Assembly (NCBI GenBank): GCA_016801845.1 | Contig: CM028926.1 | Span: forward strand, 11,556,501 to 11,620,500 | Direction of reading: 5' to 3' | Source: Polydactylus sextarius | Lineage: Eukaryota; Chordata; Actinopteri; Polynemidae | Length of the DNA: 64,000 bases | Shown here: positions 56,545 through 64,000 of the stretch, piece by piece | How positions within the stretch are numbered: the stretch's first letter is position 1 | Layout of the letters: each line of letters opens with the position of its first letter | The notes under the pieces: model-generated | Database searches by the model: none | What the model was told of the DNA's origin: nothing | What the model saw: the letters and a program-made list of their open reading frames with translations, nothing else | Position numbers and translations under genes: made by a program

Positions 56545-59381
56545 TCACAGTTTAGAAAACGCCACCGTCTTGGGACTTTTCTTCTCCATCGCTGCCTGAG
56601 CTGATTTCATCACATCGTCGGTCTGAAGCATGCTCATGTTCCACGAGGCCTGAAACACAAACGGGACAAACTCACGTCACTGCCTCCTCCTTCTCCTGGT
56701 TTTATTAATGTTGATAGAGGTGACGTCACCATGTAGTCGAGTCCCTCAGCGACGCTGTGGTCTCTGGAGTAGATCAGGTTCATCTTCGTTCCTTGAACGG
56801 CGACGGGACTTCGAGCTGCGATGTCTCCGGCCACGTCCAGCGCTCCAGACATCATGGCCTCTTTATCTGGGAACACTCGACTACGACATGTCACGTTACG
56901 GTTAGTGATGTAGATTCAACAAGCGTGCGGACGATGAAGATGATGATGAAGATGATCACCTGACCAGACCGCTGCTCTTGGCTTCGTCTGCGAACATCTT
57001 CCTGGCCGTCAGAGCCAAGTCGTTGACCAGACTGAAGAACAAACGGTTTGTTATTTATCATCAGAGAAGAAGATTCAGAGTCTTCATCATCTTCGTCCTG
57101 ATAAGTCGTGTTTACCTGCGGCTGCCGATGACTTTAGGAAGTCTCTGCAGAGTCCCGACGTCTGCGGCCAGACCCACGTCCACTTCCTGTCAGACACAAA
57201 CATGGAGACGTTTTCTTCTTCAGTAAAAATCTGTTTCTATCTAAAGTTTCAACCTTTACTCACCTTCACCTGGAACCAGGCGTCCTGAGTACACAGACGG
57301 ATGTCGCAGGCTGTGATCAGGTCCACGCCTGCAGCAGAGAACCATGGTTATGACATCACACGACGTTCATGACGTCACAGCGTGAGACACAAGACAGAAC
57401 CGTGACCCGTGATTAACATCTGATCAACAGTCGTCAGCAGAATAAAAACTCTGACCTCCTCCGATGCAGGCTCCGTGAACAGCTACAACAACCGGCTTCG
57501 GACACTGAAACAACAAAACAACAACCAGAGATTTAACTGATGAAACACCCGACGATTGGACCGGTGGGTTAAAGACGTGACGACTGATCTCAGACCTTCT
57601 CTATGACGGTAAACGTCTCCTGATATTTGACGATTTTCTGTCTCAGGTTCCAGGAAATTCGAGCCGTGTCGTCGCCCTGCGGCTGCAGGACGTCGCTCGC
57701 CATGTCCATCAGGTCGATACCTGGACGGAGACGGAGACGGAGACGGATCAACATGACTGTGACTCCAGAACGACTCCACCGTTAACATCATTATCATCAT
57801 CAACCTGCTGTGAAGATCTTTCCAGCTCCAGAAACAACGACCACTCTACAGTCTGGATCCTCAGAGATCTGGTTGAAGCACGTCACCATCTCACTGGAGG
57901 AAGATAAACGTTCAATGAAAACTCCACTGGTTCCTTTACAACTTTAGATTAATGCAGAAATGATTAACATTTGATGTGACAGACTGGAGGTGAGACGTCA
58001 GATAGACAGACTGATAGATTGATTGACTGATTGACAGATAAAGAGCGGTTGCCTCCAGAAAGCTTTGTTCATAGCGTTGAGTTTCTCCGGCCGATGCAGC
58101 TCCACGTGTGTGACGGCCTCAGCAGGATGAGAGACAGACAGGGTGGTGTAAGGAGGCGTGGGTCCTCCGGACGTCGACATCATTCTGACCGAACACAACG
58201 CGCCCCGAGCTGTAGTAATAAATAATAAAATACAAGAATAACTCAAATATCAAATGATTTGATCAAACTTCAGATTCTTTTTTGATGATTATTTTATCAT
58301 CGACTGATTTTTTTTCTATAAAAATAAAAACTGATTTAAAGTTCAGTTTAGTTCCTAAACCACTTGAAACGTCTGAGTTACAAATAAAATCACTGGATCC
58401 TCACATCAAACAAACTGAAACATTGTTTCTTTCAATAAACTGAAACGTTGTTTATTTTAATAAACTGAAACATTGTTTCTTTTAATAAATTGAAACGTTT
58501 ATTTTAATAAACTGAAACATTGTTTTTATTTTAATAAATTAAAACATTGTTTCTTTCAATAAACTGAAACGTTGTTTATTTTAATAAACTGAAACGTTGT
58601 TTATTTTAATAAACTGAAACATTGTTTCTTTCAATTAACTGAAACGTTGTTTATTTTAATAAACTGAAACGTTGTTTATTTTAATAAACTGAAACATTGT
58701 TTATTTTAATAAACTGAAACGTTGTTTATTTTAATAAACTGAAACGTTGTTTATTTCAATAAACTGAAACGTTGTTTATTTTAATAAACTGAAACGTTGT
58801 TTATTTTAATAAACTGAAACATTGTTTATTTTAATAAACTGAAACGTTTTTATTTTAATAAACTGAAACGTTGTTTATTTTAATAAACTGAAACGTTTTT
58901 ATTTTAATAAACTGAAACATTGTTTTCATTTTAATAAATTAAAACATTGTTTCTTTCAATAAACTGAAACATTGTTTCTTTTAATAAATTGAAACGTTTA
59001 TTTTAATAAACTGAAACATTGTTTTTATTTTAATAAATTAAAACATTGTTTATTTTAATAAACTGAAACGTTGTTTATTTTAATAAACTGAAACGTTTTT
59101 ATTTTAATAAACTGAAACGTTGCCTCGAAGATAAAAACCGTTTCAGGTGAAAACGGTGAAAACTTGTTTCTTTGTTTTCTGATTCAGACTCGTTTGTTTT
59201 AATGTTTTGTTTCATGTTCCTCTGTGACCTTTCACCTACATCTTCAACCAAACTGTTTCAACTGAGTCAAACATCTGGAGAAGTTTCTGTCACATTAAAC
59301 ATCAAACTTTAACAAACATCAAACGTCCAGATGTTGACACTCACCTGAGCTGAGCGCTGATCTCACAACAACAGACAACAT
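56545..59381 (-). CDS. ech1: Delta(3,5)-delta(2,4)-dienoyl-CoA isomerase
   Basis: Crotonase-family isomerase of unsaturated fatty-acid beta-oxidation, in mitochondria and peroxisomes. Ten exons in transcription order: 59345-59381, 58053-58209, 57805-57893, 57596-57720, 57456-57504, 57264-57328, 57116-57186, 56960-57031, 56730-56880, 56545-56649; 921 bases, 306 residues. Reads VELHRPEKLNAMNKAFW, VVVSGAGKIFTAGIDLMDMA, PKPVVVAVHGACIGGGVDL, EVDVGLAADVGTLQRLPKVI (conserved acidic residues present), SRVFPDKEAMMSGAL and KMNLIYSRDHSVAEGLDYM. Ends TVAFSKL, so the C-terminal SKL is a type 1 peroxisomal signal. The N-terminus, MLSVVVRSALSS, is basic and hydrophobic, fitting a mitochondrial presequence. 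Intron 2 appears to use a GC donor. Tail-to-tail with cep295. Identity certain; exon 2 donor less so. Confidence 0.95.
58430..59125. repeat. 25-bp minisatellite in ech1 intron 1
   Basis: About 27 units of an aataaactgaaacgttgttt-attttt-type motif (g/a variants gttg/attg). Each unit contains AATAAA-type hexamers on both strands and, on the ech1 sense strand, gtttcag. Confidence 0.95.
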
Positions 59382-59439
59382 CACACTTTGTTCCGGTTTG
59401 AGTCCAAACTATCAAACAAACACACGCAGCGTTGCCTGC

Positions 59440-59512
59440 AGCAGCTAACTGATGCTAACTGACGCTAACTGACGCTAACTGATGCTAACTGACGCTAACT
59501 GATGCTAACTGC
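59440..59512. repeat. Decamer (TGATGCTAAC) repeat upstream of ech1
   Basis: Six to seven units of ctaactgatg/ctaactgacg, about 60 bases above ech1 exon 1. Confidence 0.85.
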
Positions 59513-59914
59513 TAATAAACTCTGGTCTTTGGGGTCAAAGTTCGCTGGTTAAAACACAAACACGAAGATGAAATAAAACGACAAGTAGCGTTTGACTTCA
59601 CTGATTATAAATATTAATATCAATGTAAATATAAATATAACGACACTAAACCGTCACGGTCAGCAGCCCTTTAGCTTAGCTTAGCTTAGCCTCCGTGTCC
59701 TCAGGCTGATACGGTGGCTCACGACGATCAAACTACAGTCAAACGAATGAAGAAAACATGTTGTTTTTTAGAAGCATAATTATTTGATTAGAACAAGTGA
59801 CGTGTATTAATACAGACACATTATAAATAAAATCACATGTTATATCAGTTTAAAATAAAGTTTTATCACTTTAAAAACTAAGTTTCTTTCAGTTTGGATT
59901 TTGATTGGATGAGA

Positions 59915-60060
59915 CCAACCAAGCGCATGCGCACTGCTCTGTATACATCACGTGATTGACACTACTTGTGTTCTCATCTCCTATTGGACCTGACGTCACC
60001 ATGTGACCAGGAAGCGCCGCGGCGCCGCGTTTGTTTGACTCGTTTTCTTCCAAAGGTTCG
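59915..60060. promoter_or_regulatory. CpG-rich promoter with NRF1, E-box and CRE motifs
   Basis: Contains GCGCATGCGC (59,923-59,932, NRF1-type), TCACGTGA (59,948-59,955), inverted CCAAT (attgg, about 59,983) and TGACGTCA (59,991-59,998), then gcgccgcggcgccgcg. It lies 540 bases above ech1 exon 1 and just before GC-rich, UTR-like plus-strand sequence. It probably drives a plus-strand transcript, perhaps ech1 as well. Confidence 0.55.
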
Positions 60061-60719
60061 TGTTTCAGCGGCTCTGGCTCGTTTTGCTGAACCGGGTTTT
60101 AGCGGATTTTAGTCCGGGTTTCTGTCGCCGGTCCTGAACCCGTGAGTCCAGTGTTTGAACCTCGGAGTGAGAGTTTATCTCCGTCAGCTCGGCGGTGTCC
60201 CGGTGTCGGCTACAACAACAACAACAGGTCGGTGGTGAGAGGTTCAGTTGGTTGGACTCACCGGTGAAACACTGATCCTGGAAGATTTAACAAGAAGCTG
60301 TTGCGCTTTATACAACAATTAAAACAGAGACGTCGTCCAACTACAACACGGTGATTATATCATTTATATAAACTTGGTCTGTATCATCTGTTACATTGTC
60401 GGTGAACGAGTCAATGTTATAAACAGAATATTGTTGTTGAATGATCGTAGATGAAATGTAACCAACTGCAACATTTATTACTGAGGCTTCAGACTGTTCT
60501 TATATCGATAACATATCGATAACACACGTATCTGAAACTCTACGATGATTTCACACTGATGAAAACAAAGTTTCACTTGTTACGAATCATTTCATCATCG
60601 AGACTAAAACATACATCAACTGTTAAAGTTCACAAGTTGTTGAACCAACTATCTGTTCTGTCCTTGTCACGAACAATAGATTCTCCTCCTGCCTGAAGAC
60701 CGAAGACCTCCCCCTGCTC

Positions 60720-60860
60720 CAGACCCGAACCCTCCTCCAGACCCGAGCCCTCCTCCAGACCCGAGCCCTCCTCCAGACCCGAGCCCTCCTCCAGACCCGA
60801 GCCCTCCTCCAGACCCGAGCCCTCCTCCAGACCCGAACCCTCCTCCAGACCTGAACCCTG
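60720..60860 (+). repeat. 18-bp repeat encoding DPSPPP
   Basis: About seven units of gacccgagccctcctcca. In one plus-strand frame this reads PPPDPSPPPDPSPPP and continues as SPSSNHPPNLSASSIPEAS before a stop near 60,960. The other strand reads EEGSGL repeats. Whether it is coding is unclear. Confidence 0.75.
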
Positions 60861-60984
60861 CACTTCCTCCAGACCCGAACCCTGCACCTGCTCCAGACAT
60901 GAGTCCTTCATCCAACCATCCACCCAACCTCTCAGCTTCATCCATCCCTGAAGCCTCCTGACGACACCATCTCCTCTGTCCCAC

Positions 60985-61149
60985 ATGGATGATAAAAAGA
61001 AAAGGTGGAGGAAGGATGAAGAGGAGGTTAATGCCTTCTACAGACGCCTGGTCCAGCTGGAAGAACTCAGGCTAGAGTTGCACAGGAAGATGATGGAGAC
61101 AGATGAATATTACAGGAACTGTAGCCAACATGTTGATGAAGATTCCTGA
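60985..61149 (+). CDS. Short ORF of unknown function
   Basis: 54 codons: MDDKKKRWRKDEEEVNAFYR, then a charged helix-like LVQLEELRLELHRKMMETDE and YYRNCSQHVDEDS. I do not recognise it. In the +2 frame right at its end another open stretch reads KIPEDGRSEVMWKICKVLYE and stops at about 61,216, so this may be one coding region broken by a frameshift, or an exon of a larger gene started at the 60.0-kb promoter. Composition (highly charged, no tandem repeat) is unlike the surrounding arrays. It could also be a pseudogene fragment. Confidence 0.3.
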   Translation: MDDKKKRWRKDEEEVNAFYRRLVQLEELRLELHRKMMETDEYYRNCSQHVDEDS

Positions 61150-61429
61150 GGACGGGAGATCTGAGGTGATGTGGAAGATCTGCAAGGTGCTCTATGAACT
61201 CTATCAGAAGGACTGAGCAAGCGACTGTTTAGATTGTTAATTTACTTAGTCCTAATATTGATTTTACAGTTAAAGGTGTTGAGTTTGAGTTTCACATTTG
61301 TAGAATTAGAAATACTTTGTTGATCTCAGGGAGAAAGTGAATAAAAGGTTTGTTTTCACTTCTTCTTTTGCATCATATTTATTTTGCACCTTGTTCACTT
61401 TTCACACCAAACGTGTCACAGGAAGAAAA

Positions 61430-64000
61430 ATGAAAAAACGTCATAGTATAGTATGTCGTCAAAATTTTGAAAAAAACGTCATAGTATAGTATGTCGTCAA
61501 AAAAAGTCAAAAAACGTCATAGTATAGTATGTCGTCAAAAAAAGTCAAAAAACATCATAGTATAGTATGTCGTCAAAAACGTGAAAAAAACGTCATAGTA
61601 TAGTATGTCGTCAAAATTTTGAAAAAAACGTCATAGTATAGTATGTCGTCAAAAAATACGAAAAAATGTTATAGTATAGTATGTCGTCAAAAAATCGTAA
61701 AAAACGTCATAGTATAGTATGTCGTCAAAAATCGTAAAAAACGTCATATTATAGTATGTCGTCAAAATTTTGAAAAAACGCCATAGTATAGTATGTCGTC
61801 AAAAAAACTGTAAAAAAAACGTCATAGTATAGTATGTCGTCAAAAATCATAAAAAACGTCATAGTATAGTATGTCGTCAAAAAATCGTAAAAAACGTCAT
61901 AGTATAGTATGTCGTCAAAAACGTGAAAAAAACGTCATAGTATAGTATGTCATCAAAAACGTGAAAAAAATGTCATAGTATAGTATGTCGTCAAAAATAC
62001 GAAAAAAACGCTCATAGTATAGTATGTCGTCAAAAATCGTAAAAAACGCTATAGTATAGTATGTCGTCAAAAATCGTAAAAAACGCCATAGTATAGTATG
62101 TCGTCAAAAATCGTAAAAAAGCGCCATAGTATAGTATGTCGTCAAAAAACGTGAAAAAAAGCGCCATAGTATAGTATGTCGTCAAAATTTTGAAAAAAAA
62201 GCGTCATAGTATAGTATGTCGCCAAAAATCGTAAAAAACGCCATAGTATAGTATGTCGTCAAAAAATCGTAAAAAAAATCGTCATAGTATAGTATGTCGT
62301 CAAAACGTGAAAAAAAGCGTCATAGTATAGTATGTCGCCAAAATTTTGAAAAAAAAAGCGCCATAGTATAGTATGTCGTCAAAAAATCGTAAAAAAACGC
62401 CATAGTATAGTATGTCGTCAAAATTTTGAAAAAAATGTCATAGTATAGTATGTCGTCAAAAACGTGAAAAAAACGTCATAGTATAGTATGTCGTCAAAAA
62501 ATCCTAAAAAACGTCATAGTATAGTATGTCGTCAAAAACGTGAAAAAAACGTCATAGTATAGTATGTCGTCAAAATCATGAAAAAAACGTCATAGTATAG
62601 TATGTCGTCAAAATTTTGAAAAAAACATACTATAGTATGTCGTCAAAAAATCGTAAAAAATGTCATAGTATAGTATGTCGTCAAAATTTTGAAAAAAACA
62701 TACTATAGTATGTCGTCAAAAAATCGTAAAAAATGTCATAGTATAGTATGTCGTCAAAAACGTCAAAAAACGTCATAGTATAGTATGTCATCAAAAACGT
62801 GAAAAAAACGTCATAGTATAGTATGTCGTCAAAAAATCATAAAAAACGTCATAGTATAGTATGTCATCAAAAACGTGAAAAAAATGTCATAGTATAGTAT
62901 GTCGTCAAAAATCATAAAAAAAACGTCATAGTATAGTAAAAAATAAAAAAACGTCAAAAATCGTAAAAAACGTCATAGTATAGTATGTCGTCAAAAAATC
63001 GTAAAAAACGTCATAGTATAGTATGTCATCAAAAACGTCAAAAAACGTCATAGTATAGTATGTCATCAAAAACGTGAAAAAAACGTCATAGTATAGTATG
63101 TCGTCAAAAACGTCAAAAAACGTCATAGTATAGTATGTCATCAAAAACGTGAAAAAAACGTCATAGTATAGTATGTCGTCAAAAACGTGAAAAAAACGTC
63201 ATAGTATAGTATGTCATCAAAAACGTGAAAAAAATGTCATAGTATAGTATGTCGTCAAAAAATCGTAAAAAACGTCATAGTATAGTATGTCGTCAAAAAT
63301 CGTGAAAAAACGTCATAGTATAGTATGTCGTCAAAAATCATAAAAACGTCATAGTATAGTATGTCGTCAAAAATCGTAAAAAAAGCGTCATAGTATAGTA
63401 TGTCGTCAAAAATCGTTAAAAAACGCGTCATAGTATAGTATGTCGTCAAAAACGTGAAAAAACGTCATAGTATAGTATGTCGCCAAAAATGTTAAAAAAG
63501 CGTCATAGTATAGTATGTAGTCAAAAACTGAAAAAAACGCCATAGTATAGTATGTCGTCAAAAATCGTTAAAAAACGCATATATAGTATAGTATGTCGTC
63601 AAAAATTTGAAAAAAAACGCCATAGTATAGTATGTCGTCAAAAATGTTAAAAAGCGTCATAGTATAGTATGTCGTCAAAAACCATGAAAAAAACAATCAT
63701 AGTATAGTATGTCGTCAAAAATCGTAAAAAAACGTCATAGTATAGTATGTCATCAAAAAATCGTAAAAAACGTCATAGTATAGTATGTCGTCAAAAACGT
63801 GAAAAAAACGTCATAGTATAGTATGTCGTCAAAAACGCCAAAAAAACGTCATAGTATAGTATGTCGTCAAAAACGCGAAAAAAAAAAGCCATAGTATAGT
63901 ATGTCGTCAAAAATCGTAAAAACGTCATAGTATAGTATGTCGCCAAAAAACGTGAAAAAAACGCCATAGTATAGTATGTCGTCAAAAATCGTAAAAAACG
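61430..64000. repeat. Satellite array with catagtatagtatg core, open at window end
   Basis: About 65 units (estimated from length) of roughly 38 bp. Each has a fixed core, catagtatagtatgtcgtc, and an A-rich linker of several alternating kinds (tcgtaaaaaacg, cgtgaaaaaaacg, ttttgaaaaaaacg). Variants: tgtcatcaa for tgtcgtcaa, and catactatagtatg (perfect palindrome) at about 62,626 and 62,699. One broken unit near 62,935. No gene. Confidence 0.97.

Noticed and set aside
61430..64000. CRISPR-like regular repeats
   Set aside because: Eukaryotic satellite with variable A-rich linkers, no unique spacers and no cas genes.

Overview
The window is vertebrate, almost certainly a percomorph teleost. It has long introns with GT-AG splice sites, V(D)J recombination signals, a fish-type tRNA-derived SINE, LINE, hAT and Harbinger remnants, and a very heavy load of tandem repeats. 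Six protein-coding genes plus a T-cell receptor gamma (TRG) region can be read exon by exon. Apart from the single-exon cdk10, almost none of the real genes appears as one long open frame. The models below were assembled by hand from splice sites, phase and protein similarity.

Region 1 (1-22,200, minus strand): two tandem TRG cassettes, each V-J-C. Cassette 1 has a leader+V exon with a 23-type RSS (22-bp spacer), a J with a perfect 12-RSS, an Ig-C exon, a connecting-peptide exon and a transmembrane exon; it looks functional. Cassette 2 is a near-identical duplicate. Its V is intact but strongly diverged in CDR-coding patches, its J has lost the first Gly of FGXG, and its C exon carries two frame-breaking indels. 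The J-V interval has been filled with different mobile elements in the two copies.

Region 2 (22,680-32,200): flot2 (flotillin-2, plus strand) starts head-to-head with the TRG block from a CpG-rich promoter. Its introns hold several kilobases of minisatellite, and its last exon(s) fall in a 500-N assembly gap. Convergent to it lies an intronless cdk10 (minus strand), which looks like a retrogene.

Region 3 (33,960-56,550): vstm5 (plus), med17 (minus) and cep295 (plus), neighbours that also lie together on human 11q21. med17 and cep295 are divergent from a shared promoter. The first intron of vstm5 contains a 3.5-kb C-depleted array and a 1-kb decamer array. cep295 carries two in-frame coding minisatellites.

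Region 4 (56,300-61,430): ech1 (minus; peroxisomal/mitochondrial dienoyl-CoA isomerase ending in SKL) is tail-to-tail with cep295. The two genes meet at a palindromic poly(A) signal. Upstream of ech1 is a CpG-rich promoter-like block with NRF1, E-box and CRE motifs, followed by an unidentified short plus-strand coding candidate.

Region 5 (61,430-64,000): a satellite of about 38-bp units with a near-palindromic core, running off the window end.

The genes do not form a pathway. The main points of interest are the diverging TRG cassettes, the intronless cdk10, and the unusually dense family of related intronic minisatellites.
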